Positions 19,801 to 29,220 are shown, counted from the first letter of the stretch. The stretch is 63,440 nt of DNA from Desulfuromonadales bacterium (GCA_023701265.1 JAMPXI010000002.1:1-63440), one strand, 5' to 3'. Notes: a model not told the origin generated them from the letters alone. Translations and numbers: made by a program.

Positions 19801-20107
19801 CGATGCTGGCGATGTTTTGCTCTTTGCTGACCCGCACCATTCTGCGCAGCAGGAACCACCAGGTAAAGGCCATCAACGTCGGGCCAAGGTAGATGGCGAT
19901 AAAATCGATGCCGCTGGTCGCTGCCCGGCCAACGCTGCCGTAAAAGGTCCACGAAGTGCAGTAAACCGCCAGTGAGAACGAGTAGACGTTGGGGTTGTCG
20001 ATCAGGCTGCGCCCGAGCTGGCTGCGCTGGTCGGCATAATAGGCAACCGCAAAGAGCATCCCGAAGTAGAGCAGGGACAGGGTTGCGACGATGCCGAACG
20101 GGATCAT
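16877..20107 (-). CDS. SLC5/SSS-like transporter domain fused to STAC-like linker, GAF and PP2C (SpoIIE-type) phosphatase
   Basis: N-terminal polytopic SSS-like region (YADQRSQLGRSLIDNPNVYSFSLAVYCTSWTFYGSVG), STAC-like LTLAGSVGTAPARIILENYL, GAF, then KDVGGDYYDF...ADVSGHNVGAALLMA...SFNDDISLVVMMV. Confidence 0.88.
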   Translation of the reverse strand: MIPFGIVATLSLLYFGMLFAVAYYADQRSQLGRSLIDNPNVYSFSLAVYCTSWTFYGSVGRAATSGIDFIAIYLGPTLMAFTWWFLLRRMVRVSKEQNIASIADLISSRYGKSAVLGAIVTLFAVLGILPYIALQLKAVSHTFNLLTIPPTELAHGARHHIPALPLTVDTALIVALLLGLFGVLFGARHLDATERHEGLVAAVALESLLKVVAFLMVGIFITYGLFDGFTDICNQFLARFPERRHLLRLDTEHIPYPEWFSLTFMAMMAVMFLPRQFHIMVVENCREEHIHKAMWRFPAYLFLINLFVIPIALGGILLNNGDTSGADFFVLQVPLDTGHPWLALVVFIGGFSASAGMVMVESVALSTMILNHLLMPIILKVYSGAGNLSGLLINLKRISIFAVILLGYLYYRLLGESAALVNIGLISFLAATQFAPAIIGGLYWRRATRRGATVGLTLGFMVWFYTLLIPAFVDSGWLSRTILDDGLFGLAILRPTALLGLVDFGLWSHALFWTLFVNVGSFLAISLLTTPVPAEEEQIEKFVDVFKDRMAAPQLRRISKAPTIIEFVELMAKFIGEKRAHLAISEYLGNREIDAKGSLSEQELPQLKRFTELTLAGSVGTAPARIILENYLAARGSHMEDVFDVLGSVNISRTASREQLSVLYEAARAASSGASLQTVLDEILKIFTDQFRFDLCVIRILDHERQALTVRSQRGISLSPAFGADRELTMDTFIGEAFLTNHMIVVNDSDTISKQKTSEITRLEGIVSFAHAPITVEGQPIGVISASSRTAKGVFTDEFVELFGSLAGQVGVAWRNAQQTERLIVAREQQRELEIAKTIQLGLLPLTVPDIPGIQLGGICVPAKDVGGDYYDFLLQSDGGLGLVIADVSGHNVGAALLMAETRTLIRARYGQLGTPRDTLAELNRFFYEDLSRAELFVTMFLLEFHPESGRAFYASAGHSPALLWSKSVGECLRLDAEGLILGVRREFPYEQESVDLGPGDVLLLYTDGVIEAANSASELFGEERLADLLKDSHQLAPRELIDRILQQVRLFSGSHSFNDDISLVVMMVDETKKSP

Positions 20108-20370
20108 GGCTGATCCTGGGGGGGCGGCGGTGAATTGTCGTCGTCGGCTTCGGGCGAGGCGTTGGCAAGCAGGCGTGAAAAGAGGTAAACGACCAAGATG
20201 GAAACGGGCCAGCCGACCATCAGGTAGAGAATAATCAGGGGCGTGCCGAACACCTGCACGTCCTTGTTGAAAATATGCAGAAAGGGGAAGTTGAGCATGA
20301 CCAGGCCAAGGACGAAAAAAATGACCCACGCCTCGCGCAGATGCAATGGATTTTTCGCCGGCATGTTCAT
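20104..20370 (-). CDS. Small two-TM protein, putative small subunit of the SSS-type protein
   Basis: REAWVIFFVLGLVMLNFPFLHIFN...LYLMVGWPVSILVVYLFSRLL; 4-nt overlap with the SSS gene. Confidence 0.7.
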   Translation of the reverse strand: MNMPAKNPLHLREAWVIFFVLGLVMLNFPFLHIFNKDVQVFGTPLIILYLMVGWPVSILVVYLFSRLLANASPEADDDNSPPPPQDQP

Positions 20371-20377
20371 GATTTGC

Positions 20378-21952
20378 TCACCTGGTCAGCAGTCGGCAGA
20401 TAATGTCCTGCACATTATAGTCGACCGCGGCGGAACTGTCGATTGTGATCAGACAGGGGCTGTCGGGGAGTGGCTCAAACGTGGCCGACTGAGCATCGAA
20501 CAGTTCGCGCCGCCCGTCCGAAGCGTCCTGTCCCTCAGCCTGCCGCCGGTCAAGTCGCGCCATGGCAATCAATTTGTCACAATTCAGATGAAGCAGTCGC
20601 GCCGGCAACGACAGCCTGCCCGCGAGATCGAAAAAGGCCTGTCGCTCGGCCTGGCGGGCGAACGAGGCGTCAATAATCACGGTTTTGCCGCAGCGCAGCA
20701 GTCGCTCGGCCCGATGCCGCATCTCCCTGTAGGTGCGGGCGGTCATTTCCCGCGCATACAGCCCTTCGCCGAACGTATCCGGCAGATGCAAGTCCCGGGG
20801 GACGGCGGCCAGTTCCTTGCGGATGACGTCCGAGCGAAGTCGTTCGGCGCCGAGAGCATCGGCCAGGGCCCGTGCGAAAGTGCTCTTGCCCACCCCCATC
20901 AGCCCCGTTGTGAGCAGGAGGAACTGCGGTACATGATAACCGAGGGCCAGATTGAAGTAGCGGCGCGAACGTTCCAACGCCGACTGCCGAAGATCCGGGG
21001 CAACATCGCTCTCACCTGCCAGGAGTGCCTCAACCTTGCCACGAACCCAGGCTCTATAACTTTTGTAGAATGGCAGTAGAGCGAGGAGGCCGGGGTCGTC
21101 GGCGTGTCCCTGGTAGCCGGCCAGAAATCGTTCAGCGAGATCGCGCCGGCCGCGATAATCGAGATCCATCAGCAGGAAGGCCAATTCCGCGGCAATGTCG
21201 TCAACTCTGAAGCGCCGGCAGAATTCTATGCAATCGTAGACCTGGATCGGGTCGGTCATGCAGATATTGCGGGTGTGCAGATCGCCATGGCCGTCTCGCA
21301 CGTATCCGAGTTTTTCGCGAGAAGCGAAGGCCGGTTCGAGGAGGGCGATCTGCCTCCGGTTGATGTCCGTCATGACACGGTGGGCTTCCGCGCTGAGTGC
21401 GGGCCCGATAACGGTGATCGTCTGAACGAGGTTTTCCTCGCAGTTGGTGCGGACAATCGCGGCATGGCTCCCCTCGGCCTCGTCGCGGCAGATGATGGAT
21501 GCGTTGAGCAGGGGAGGAAGATGCCGGGCAAGCCGCTCGATCTCGATGGGAAGTTCGGGGGCGTCCAGGTCGATAAGCCGGTCGAGCATACGCTCATCGG
21601 GGAGTCGGCGCATGTGTACGGCGAATTCGATCAGAGTGCCCGGACTTTTGAAGCTCAGGGCTCCATGGGTCGTCCGCAGTCTGGCAACGCCAAGGTAGGT
21701 GTCGGGGGCAAAGCGCCGGTTCAGACGAACTTCCTCGGCGCAGTAAAAACCCCGGCGTTCAAGTGTGGAATAGTCCAGGAAGCCCAACGCCAGCGGTTTT
21801 TTGAATTTGTAGGCATGGCGATCGGTCAGGTAGATCCTGGAAATATGGGTTTCGCGATACTCGACACGACTGGTCGGTTCCGGATAGGTGGCCGGATCGA
21901 GCAGTTGCCGATGCATCTCCTGAAAGTCCATCCACCACTCCGGGCCGTCCAT
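20378..21952 (-). CDS. Aminoglycoside phosphotransferase-like domain fused to AAA/P-loop kinase domain
   Basis: GHGDLHTRNICMTDPIQVYDCIEF (APH) and TTGLMGVGKSTFARALADALGA (P-loop). Confidence 0.85.
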   Translation of the reverse strand: MDGPEWWMDFQEMHRQLLDPATYPEPTSRVEYRETHISRIYLTDRHAYKFKKPLALGFLDYSTLERRGFYCAEEVRLNRRFAPDTYLGVARLRTTHGALSFKSPGTLIEFAVHMRRLPDERMLDRLIDLDAPELPIEIERLARHLPPLLNASIICRDEAEGSHAAIVRTNCEENLVQTITVIGPALSAEAHRVMTDINRRQIALLEPAFASREKLGYVRDGHGDLHTRNICMTDPIQVYDCIEFCRRFRVDDIAAELAFLLMDLDYRGRRDLAERFLAGYQGHADDPGLLALLPFYKSYRAWVRGKVEALLAGESDVAPDLRQSALERSRRYFNLALGYHVPQFLLLTTGLMGVGKSTFARALADALGAERLRSDVIRKELAAVPRDLHLPDTFGEGLYAREMTARTYREMRHRAERLLRCGKTVIIDASFARQAERQAFFDLAGRLSLPARLLHLNCDKLIAMARLDRRQAEGQDASDGRRELFDAQSATFEPLPDSPCLITIDSSAAVDYNVQDIICRLLTR

Positions 21953-22090
21953 GATTTCCTTATAAATTACCAGATGATAGCCGCCTGTAAAGAAGTTGAC
22001 CCAAAGGGTGGTTAATTGACCACTGCCGGTGCATATGGTAAATTATCCAATTGTCGGCATGTTCCGTCGATACATCGGAGATTAATTTAG

Positions 22091-23791
22091 ATGCGCTATT
22101 GTTTACTGTTGCTCATGGTTGCAGGTTTTTTTTCTGCGGCGGGGTGTGCCGTGCCGCCGGCGGGCAATCCTGTCGAGACGGGGTATGTTTCCCGGGTGGA
22201 AGATCCTCAGGCCAAGGCGCTTTATCATTACGGCCGCTTCCGCCTGTTGTTTGATGAAGGCAAGAACGACGAGGCCGAGGCCGCCCTGCGCGAGGCGATC
22301 GGTTTCGACCCGGAAAACGAGGAATTGCGTTTTGCCCTGGCCGAGTTCTTCATTGAAATGGATCAGATCAAGCAGGCAGTCAGGGCCGTCGAAGATATCC
22401 TTATTCGCAACCCCAATTCGGCAAAGGCCCACCTTCGCCTGGGCAACGCTTATTTCGGCAGTCGCCAGCCGGAACGGGCGATCCCCCACTTCCGTAAACT
22501 GCTCGAGCTCGATCCGGATCAGGAACAGGTGCGTCTGCAACTGGCCATTGCCCTGGCCAGGTCCGGTGAAGCCGGGCAGGCCATCGAGGAGCTCAAGGAG
22601 CTGTTGCGGCGGTCCCCGGATTCTCAAGCCGGCCGGCTGGCGCTTGCCCGTCTCTATCGCGAAACCAAACTCGACGCCCTGGCCATCGAAGAGTATCGGT
22701 CACTGATCCAGCGCCATCCCGAGCTGACCCATGTGTCGCTTGAACTGGGCCTGCTTTATGAAGAACGGCGGCAGTGGAACGATGCCTTGGGGGTGTTCCG
22801 CGCCGCACTGGCCAAGGATCCGCTCGAATTCTCCCTGCGCCATCATCTTGCCCGCGTCTATGTCGGGATGAAGCGCTATGCGGATGCGCTTAACGAACTG
22901 CAGACCATTGTCGAGCTGAAGCCCGATGATTTCGATGCCCGCCGCAAGATCGGCCTGATCTATCTGGAGCAGGAAAAGTGGGATAAGGCCATTACCGTCT
23001 TCCGTGAGATTCTTGCGCTTCGGCCCGGGCTTGAACCGGTACGCTACTATCTCGGCACGGCTCTGGAACGCAAGGATGAATGGGCGGCCGCCCTTGATGC
23101 GTTTGGCAAGATCGCCGAAGATTCGCCACTCTACGACGACGCCGTTGCGCACATGAGCTATATTTATGTGCAGACCGGTCGGAATTCCGATGCCATTGCG
23201 CTGCTCGAAGAGCGCCTCCAAAAGCCCGAACCGCGACCGCAGATTTTCTACTATCTGGCCGTGCTGCGGCTTGGCTCCGGTGACCATGCCAAGGCGCTTG
23301 CCGTCCTCGATCAGGGGTTGGCCAGCTACCCGGATGACGCCGATCTGCTTTATGAAAAAGGGCTGATCCTGGAGCGGCTTGGTGAAAGTGGGAAGGCCCG
23401 GGAGGTGATGCGTCAGGTGGTAGCTGCAGACCCTGATCATGCCGAAGCACTCAACTTTCTTGCCTACAGCCTGGCCGAGGACAACCTCGATCTTGCCGAG
23501 GCCGCGGCCATGGCCGAGCGGGCCGTGGCCCTCAAGCCTGCCGGACATATTCTGGATACCCTTGGCTGGGTCTACTATCGCCTCGGCCGCTTCGAGGAGG
23601 CACGCAAGGCGATCGACGAGGCAAGCCGCCTGCTCCCCGATGACGACGTCATCTATGAACATCTTGGTGACGTGCTGAGTGCTCTCGATAAGGCTGTCCT
23701 ATCCCAGGCTGCTTACCAAAAGGCACTTGAACTGAATCCGGACAATCAGTCCGTTCGCGACAAACTGCAGCGACTTGGCCGCCCGGAATGA
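22091..23791 (+). CDS. TPR-repeat lipoprotein
   Basis: Lipobox SAAGC; many TPR units (PNSAKAHLRLGNAYFGSRQPERAIPHFRKLLELDP). Confidence 0.88.
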   Translation: MRYCLLLLMVAGFFSAAGCAVPPAGNPVETGYVSRVEDPQAKALYHYGRFRLLFDEGKNDEAEAALREAIGFDPENEELRFALAEFFIEMDQIKQAVRAVEDILIRNPNSAKAHLRLGNAYFGSRQPERAIPHFRKLLELDPDQEQVRLQLAIALARSGEAGQAIEELKELLRRSPDSQAGRLALARLYRETKLDALAIEEYRSLIQRHPELTHVSLELGLLYEERRQWNDALGVFRAALAKDPLEFSLRHHLARVYVGMKRYADALNELQTIVELKPDDFDARRKIGLIYLEQEKWDKAITVFREILALRPGLEPVRYYLGTALERKDEWAAALDAFGKIAEDSPLYDDAVAHMSYIYVQTGRNSDAIALLEERLQKPEPRPQIFYYLAVLRLGSGDHAKALAVLDQGLASYPDDADLLYEKGLILERLGESGKAREVMRQVVAADPDHAEALNFLAYSLAEDNLDLAEAAAMAERAVALKPAGHILDTLGWVYYRLGRFEEARKAIDEASRLLPDDDVIYEHLGDVLSALDKAVLSQAAYQKALELNPDNQSVRDKLQRLGRPE

Positions 23792-24633
23792 TGTTCACTC
23801 CGCGGTTTCTCACGCCAATGCTGGTATTCTGGCTGATCATCACGGCGCAGCTTTGCCTCCTCTCCGGGTGCGCGACGCTGCCGGCTCCGCAGCTAAAAGC
23901 CCCGGTCGCGAGCGATTTCGGACGCACTCTGCTTAACGAACATCTGTCCCGCAGAACCGAAAATCGCACGCTGCAGGGGATCGCCAGGATTCGGGTACAG
24001 ACACCGGAGCGTACAGTCAGCGGGACCCAGGTGCTTCTGGTTGAAGAGCCAGCCCGATTGCGCGCCGAGACGTTGAGCCCCTTCGGCACACCACTTTTGT
24101 TGATGACTGCCAACGATACGGAGATCAATGTACTGGTGCCGGGGGACAACCGGTTTTACCAGGGGCGGGCAACGCCGGAGAATCTCGGGCGTTTCACCCG
24201 TCTGCCGCTGCGCCTTGCCGATCTTGTCAGCATCCTGCTTTTCCGGCCGCCGTTGATTGACTATCAAAGTCTCGAAACCTTCCAGCTCTCTGATGGTGGC
24301 TGGATGGCCGTTCTCGAAGCCGGCCAACGCCGGCAAGAGCTGCTGTTCGATGTAGGGCAACACCTGAGCGGGGTGCGGTACTTCCACGGCGGGGAGCTGC
24401 AGTTGCGTCTTGCCTACGGAGACTTTGATGCCACCCCGCAGCTTTTCCCCCACCGCATCGAACTGGAGTTACCGCAGCAGAAGACCCAGGCCAGTCTGGT
24501 CTTCAAGGAGCTGGAAGTGAATCGCCAGATCCTGCCGGAGGTCTTTGCGTTGGTCCCCCCCGCTGGAGCGTTGGTGACAATTCTGGATGAAATGGACACA
24601 CTGCAGACGTCCCCCCCATTGGAGAGCAGATGA
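23788..24633 (+). CDS. LolB/DUF4292-like outer-membrane lipoprotein
   Basis: Lipobox LLSGC; LolB-like beta pattern; 4-nt overlap with the TPR gene. Confidence 0.6.
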   Translation: MMFTPRFLTPMLVFWLIITAQLCLLSGCATLPAPQLKAPVASDFGRTLLNEHLSRRTENRTLQGIARIRVQTPERTVSGTQVLLVEEPARLRAETLSPFGTPLLLMTANDTEINVLVPGDNRFYQGRATPENLGRFTRLPLRLADLVSILLFRPPLIDYQSLETFQLSDGGWMAVLEAGQRRQELLFDVGQHLSGVRYFHGGELQLRLAYGDFDATPQLFPHRIELELPQQKTQASLVFKELEVNRQILPEVFALVPPAGALVTILDEMDTLQTSPPLESR

Positions 24634-26246
24634 TGCGCTATCTGACAAGTTTGCTGCTATTGCTGGCCATGTTCGGCTGCAGCCGCCAGGAAGCTGCAGC
24701 CCCTGCCACAGGGCAGGATGACAAACCGGCATACGGCGATACCCTGATCGAGGCCTCCATCGGCGAACCGAGCACCCTGCTGCCGGTGCTTGCTTCCGAT
24801 TCGGCCTCCTCCGACATCAACGGCCTGGTCTACGATGGTTTGCTGCGCTACGACAAAAACCTGCGCCTCGAAGGGGTCATGGCCGAATCGTGGGAGATTT
24901 CCCCGGACAACCTGACCATCACCTTCCACCTGCGCAAGGGGGTCAAGTGGCATGACGGGGCGCCATTCACCAGCGCCGACGTACTCTTCACCTACCAGAT
25001 GTACATCGATCCCAAGGTGCCGACGTCCTATGCCGAGGACTTCAAGCAAGTGGCCAAGGCCGAGGCACCCGATCCTCATACGTTCCGCGTTACCTACCAT
25101 CAGCCCTATGCCCCGGCGCTGGAAAGCTGGGGGACGGCCATCCATCCGAAGCACCTGCTCGAAGGGCAGGATGTTGCCAAGAGTCCTCTGGGCCGCGCCC
25201 CGATCGGCACCGGGCCGTACCGTTTTGCCGAATGGAAGACTGGGGAAAAACTGGTGCTCGAAGCCAACCCCGACTATTACGACGGCAAGCCGTATATCCG
25301 GCGGGTGGTCTATCGCATCATCCCCGATACGTCCACCCAGTTCCTGGAGTTGCAATCGGGCGGCCTCGATTTCATGGGACTGACCCCGATTCAGTTTTCC
25401 ACCCAGACCGATACCCCGGCATTCCGGCGCGGCTTCAACAAGTACCGTTACCTGAATTTCGGCTACAGCTACCTTGGCTATAACCTGCGCAAGCCGCTTT
25501 TCCAGGATGTGCGGGTGCGCCGGGCCATCGCCCATGCCATCGACAAGCAGGAGTTGATCGACGGCGTTCTGCTCGGCCTGGGGAGGCCGGCGACCGGCCC
25601 CTACAAGCCGGATACCTGGGTGTACAATCCAAACGTCAAAACTTACCCCTTCGATCCGGCCGCGGCCGGGAAGCTGCTTGAAGAGGCCGGCTGGCGCGAC
25701 GGCGACGGTGATGGCGTACGGGAAAAGGGCGGGCAGAAACTGGCGTTCACCATTGTGACCAACCAGGGGAACGATCTGCGCGCCAAGAGTGCCGAAATCA
25801 TCCAGCGTCGACTCAAGGAGGTCGGTTTTGAGGTGCAGATCCGCATCGTCGAATGGGCCACCTTCCTCAAGGAGTTCATCTTTCCGGGAAACTTCGATGT
25901 CACCATCCTCGGCTGGACCGGTGGTCCGGAGCCCGACCAGTACAATATCTGGCATTCGAGCAAGACCGGGCCGCGCGAACTGAATTTCATCCACTACAAG
26001 AACACCGAGGTCGATGATCTGCTCGAACGCGGCCGGCGCACCTTTGACCAGGCGGAGCGCAAGAAGATCTATGATCGCTTCCAGGAAATCCTGGCCGAGG
26101 AGCAGCCGTACACCTTCCTCTATATTGCCGAAGCATTGCCATCCGTGGCCCGACGCTTCCACGGCATCGAACCGGCCCCGGCCGGCATCACCCATAACTT
26201 CATCAAGTGGTATGTACCGGAGGGGGAGCAGAAGTATGCGAAATAG
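24630..26246 (+). CDS. Family 5 peptide ABC transporter substrate-binding lipoprotein
   Basis: Lipobox AMFGC; SBP_bac_5 motifs, e.g. FHLRKGVKWHDGAPFTSADVLFTYQ. Confidence 0.93.
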   Translation: MMRYLTSLLLLLAMFGCSRQEAAAPATGQDDKPAYGDTLIEASIGEPSTLLPVLASDSASSDINGLVYDGLLRYDKNLRLEGVMAESWEISPDNLTITFHLRKGVKWHDGAPFTSADVLFTYQMYIDPKVPTSYAEDFKQVAKAEAPDPHTFRVTYHQPYAPALESWGTAIHPKHLLEGQDVAKSPLGRAPIGTGPYRFAEWKTGEKLVLEANPDYYDGKPYIRRVVYRIIPDTSTQFLELQSGGLDFMGLTPIQFSTQTDTPAFRRGFNKYRYLNFGYSYLGYNLRKPLFQDVRVRRAIAHAIDKQELIDGVLLGLGRPATGPYKPDTWVYNPNVKTYPFDPAAAGKLLEEAGWRDGDGDGVREKGGQKLAFTIVTNQGNDLRAKSAEIIQRRLKEVGFEVQIRIVEWATFLKEFIFPGNFDVTILGWTGGPEPDQYNIWHSSKTGPRELNFIHYKNTEVDDLLERGRRTFDQAERKKIYDRFQEILAEEQPYTFLYIAEALPSVARRFHGIEPAPAGITHNFIKWYVPEGEQKYAK

Positions 26247-26318
26247 CCAGCGCCAAGAGCCAAGCGCCAAGAGTAACGCTTTTGGTTTATTCTTGAGTCC
26301 TGGCGCTTGAGTCCCGGT
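26247..26318. repeat. Dispersed intergenic repeat, copy 1
   Basis: gccaagcgccaagagt...ttcttgagtcctggcgcttgagtcccgg; similar to 35036-35103. Confidence 0.45.
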
Positions 26319-26326
26319 TTCTAAAT

Positions 26327-27304
26327 ATGCTTTCCTACCTCACCAAACGTCTGCTGATGATGATTCCGTTGCTGATTGGCATCACACTGATCAGCTTTGT
26401 CGTCATCCATCTTGCACCCGGCGAACCCACCGATCTGCAGACCGATCTCAACCCCAAAGCCAGTGCGGAGATGCGTGAAAGACTGCGCGAACGCTACGGT
26501 CTCGACCAACCGCTCCCGGTGCAATACGGGCAATGGCTGGGACGTCTGGCCCGGCTCGATTTCGGCGAATCATTCGCCCAGGACCATCGTCCGGTCTTCG
26601 ACAAGATCGTTGAGCGTCTGCCGGTGACCATCATGATCAACGTCCTCTCGATCGTGACGATTCTTGCCGTCGCCGTGCCGCTTGGAATCCTTTCGGCGGT
26701 GCGCCGCAATTCGCCGTTCGATCGTGTCACCACGGTGCTGGTCTTCGCCGGCTTTGCCATGCCCTCTTTCTGGCTGGCATTGCTGCTGATGGACTATCTT
26801 GGAGTGCGTCTCGGCGTCTTCCCGATTGCCGGGCTGAAATCGATCGGTTACGAGTATCTCGGGTTTTTCGGTCAGATCTGGGATGTCATCCATCACCTGA
26901 TCCTGCCGGTATTTGTTTCGGCATTCGGCGGGTTGGCCGGCTTCTCGCGCTACATGCGTTCCAATATGCTCGAGGTGATCCGCCAGGACTACATCCTCAC
27001 GGCCCGCGCCAAGGGATTGCCGGAGTCACAGGTGATCTTCCGCCATGCCCTGCGCAACGCCCTGCTGCCGGTGATCACCATCCTCGGCCTGTCGGTGCCC
27101 GGGCTGATCGGCGGCAGCGTGATCTTCGAGACGATCTTCGCCATCCCCGGCATGGGCAAACTTTTCTACGATGGGGTGATGATGCGCGACTACCCGCTGA
27201 TCATGGGGATCCTGGTGATCGGCGCGGTGCTGACCCTGATCGGCAATCTCCTTGCCGACCTCGGCTACGCCATGGCCGACCCGCGCATCCGGCGATCGGG
27301 GTAA
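26327..27304 (+). CDS. Dipeptide/oligopeptide ABC transporter permease (DppB/OppB-like)
   Basis: [37 protein letters not shown]_transp_1 region [27 protein letters not shown]. Confidence 0.94.
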   Translation: MLSYLTKRLLMMIPLLIGITLISFVVIHLAPGEPTDLQTDLNPKASAEMRERLRERYGLDQPLPVQYGQWLGRLARLDFGESFAQDHRPVFDKIVERLPVTIMINVLSIVTILAVAVPLGILSAVRRNSPFDRVTTVLVFAGFAMPSFWLALLLMDYLGVRLGVFPIAGLKSIGYEYLGFFGQIWDVIHHLILPVFVSAFGGLAGFSRYMRSNMLEVIRQDYILTARAKGLPESQVIFRHALRNALLPVITILGLSVPGLIGGSVIFETIFAIPGMGKLFYDGVMMRDYPLIMGILVIGAVLTLIGNLLADLGYAMADPRIRRSG

Positions 27305-27320
27305 TTATCGCAATCGCCCC

Positions 27321-27349
27321 TTGACAGGTGCCCACGTTTGTTGTTTAAC
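27321..27349 (+). promoter_or_regulatory. Putative sigma70 promoter for the T-box/leu leader
   Basis: TTGACA-N17-TTTAAC just upstream of the T-box. Confidence 0.6.
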
Positions 27350-27366
27350 TCACAAGACAATCTGTA

Positions 27367-27624
27367 AAGGCTGAGAAAAGGAGTAGTAGGGACTTCCTCC
27401 TGCTGGAGAGAGCCGGTGGTTGGTGCGAACCGGTGCAGGACATCCCGAACTCGCCTTGGAGCCGCGGACGTGAACGGGCATCGTGCCCCGGTAATTTCCG
27501 CCGTAAGCCGGCGTCAACGGCCAAGCAAGGTCCGCCTTCGCCTTCCGGCTATGGCGGGCGAAGCAGGGTGGTACCGCGAAGCGTCAAGCTCTCGCCCCTG
27601 TCAAGGGCGGGAGCTTTTTTTATT
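27367..27624 (+). promoter_or_regulatory. T-box leader, leucine specifier CTC (27450-27452), with terminator 27586-27624
   Basis: AGTA box, stem I pairings GGCT/AGCC, AAGG/CCTT, GGGA/TCCC around specifier loop GAACTCG, T-box CAGGGTGGTACCGCGA, terminator aagctctcgccc..gggcgggagcttttttt. Confidence 0.93.
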
Positions 27625-27669
27625 TTGAACGACACAGGTCACAACCCTTCAACGGAGGAGGCGACAGCA

Positions 27670-29220
27670 ATGAGTAAAGCCAAGGAACAGGCCAAGATGA
27701 TCAAGATTTTCGATACCACCCTGCGCGACGGCGAACAATCTCCCGGCGCCAGCATGAACATTGAGGAGAAGCTGCGCATTGCCCACCAGCTTGAGAAGAT
27801 GAATGTCGATGTCATCGAGGCTGGCTTTCCAATTGCTTCGGAAGGCGATTTCGAGGCGGTGAAAAAGGTCGCGCAGACCATCCAGGGGCCGGAGATCGCC
27901 GGGTTGTGCCGGGCCAGTGACATGGATATCGACCGCGGCTGGGAGGCGTTGAAGTACGCCGGTGAGCGCGGGCGCATCCATACCTTTCTCGCCACCTCCG
28001 ACATCCACATGAAGTACAAGCTGAAGATGAGCGAGCAGCAGGTGATCGACACCGCGGTCAAGGCGGTCAGGCGCGCCGCCGGCTACACCCCCAACGTCGA
28101 GTTCTCGGCCGAGGATGCGGTGCGCACCCGCCTGCCGTTTCTGGCCAAAGTGGTGCAGGCGGTCATCGAGGCCGGAGCCAGGACGGTCAACATTCCCGAC
28201 ACGGTCGGCTACACGATCCCGTCAGAATATTTCAACATCATCCGCTATCTCAAGGAAAATGTGCCAAATATCGAGAAAGCCGTGATTTCCGTGCACTGCC
28301 ACAACGATCTCGGCCTGTCCGTGGCCAACTCCCTGGCGGCCATCCAGGCCGGTGCCGAACAGGTGGAATGCACCATCAACGGCATTGGCGAGCGGGCCGG
28401 CAACTGTTCGCTGGAAGAAGTGGTGATGACGCTGCGCACCCGCCAGGACATCATGCCGTACAAGACCCGGGTCAATACCGAGCATATCTATGCGGCGAGC
28501 CGTCTGCTTTCGACCATCACCGGCATCGTGGTGCAGCCGAACAAGGCGATTGTCGGCGCCAATGCCTTCGCCCACGAAGCGGGGATTCACCAGCATGGCG
28601 TGATGATGGAGAAGAGTACCTACGAAATCATGACCCCCGAATCGATCGGCCTGACCACCAACAAGCTGGTGCTCGGCAAGCACTCCGGGCGGCACGCCTT
28701 CATTGCCCGCCTGAAGGAACTAGGCTATGAGCTGTCGAAGGAAGACATCGAGAAGGCTTTTGTCCGCTTCAAGGCGCTGGCCGACCAAAAAAAGGAGATC
28801 TATGACGAAGATCTCGATGCCATTGTGGCCGACGAGATCATCCGGACCCCCGAAGTCATCAAGCTGGTGCAGATGAGCGTTTCCTCCGGATCGTTCGCGG
28901 CGCCGACCGCCACGGTGGAGCTGGAAATCAACGGCAAAGTCAAAAAAACCGCGGTGCTTGGCGATGGCCCGGTTGACGCCACCTTCAAGGCGATCAAGAA
29001 GCTGACCAAAATGGAACCGAAACTGCTGCACTTCGGCATCGGCTCGATTACCGGCGGCACCGACGCCCTCGGCGAGTGCACCGTGCGCCTGGAGGTTGAT
29101 GGCCGCGAGGTGCTGGGGCAGGGGGCGCACTCCGACATCATCGTGGCCAGCGCCAAGGCGTTCATCAATGCGCTGAACAAGGGGTTGTCCAAGGCGAAGC
29201 GCAATCCGCATCAACTTTAA
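27670..29220 (+). CDS. leuA: 2-isopropylmalate synthase
   Basis: [41 protein letters not shown]-terminal LeuA allosteric domain; T-box controlled. Confidence 0.95.
   Translation: MSKAKEQAKMIKIFDTTLRDGEQSPGASMNIEEKLRIAHQLEKMNVDVIEAGFPIASEGDFEAVKKVAQTIQGPEIAGLCRASDMDIDRGWEALKYAGERGRIHTFLATSDIHMKYKLKMSEQQVIDTAVKAVRRAAGYTPNVEFSAEDAVRTRLPFLAKVVQAVIEAGARTVNIPDTVGYTIPSEYFNIIRYLKENVPNIEKAVISVHCHNDLGLSVANSLAAIQAGAEQVECTINGIGERAGNCSLEEVVMTLRTRQDIMPYKTRVNTEHIYAASRLLSTITGIVVQPNKAIVGANAFAHEAGIHQHGVMMEKSTYEIMTPESIGLTTNKLVLGKHSGRHAFIARLKELGYELSKEDIEKAFVRFKALADQKKEIYDEDLDAIVADEIIRTPEVIKLVQMSVSSGSFAAPTATVELEINGKVKKTAVLGDGPVDATFKAIKKLTKMEPKLLHFGIGSITGGTDALGECTVRLEVDGREVLGQGAHSDIIVASAKAFINALNKGLSKAKRNPHQL

Noticed and set aside
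24657-26270. 537-aa minus-strand ORF antisense to the SBP gene
   Set aside because: Antisense to a confidently identified family-5 SBP; no recognisable motifs
27433-27669. N-terminal extension of the leuA ORF (MQDIPNSPWSRGRER...)
   Set aside because: Reads through the T-box leader and terminator; leuA starts at ATG 27670
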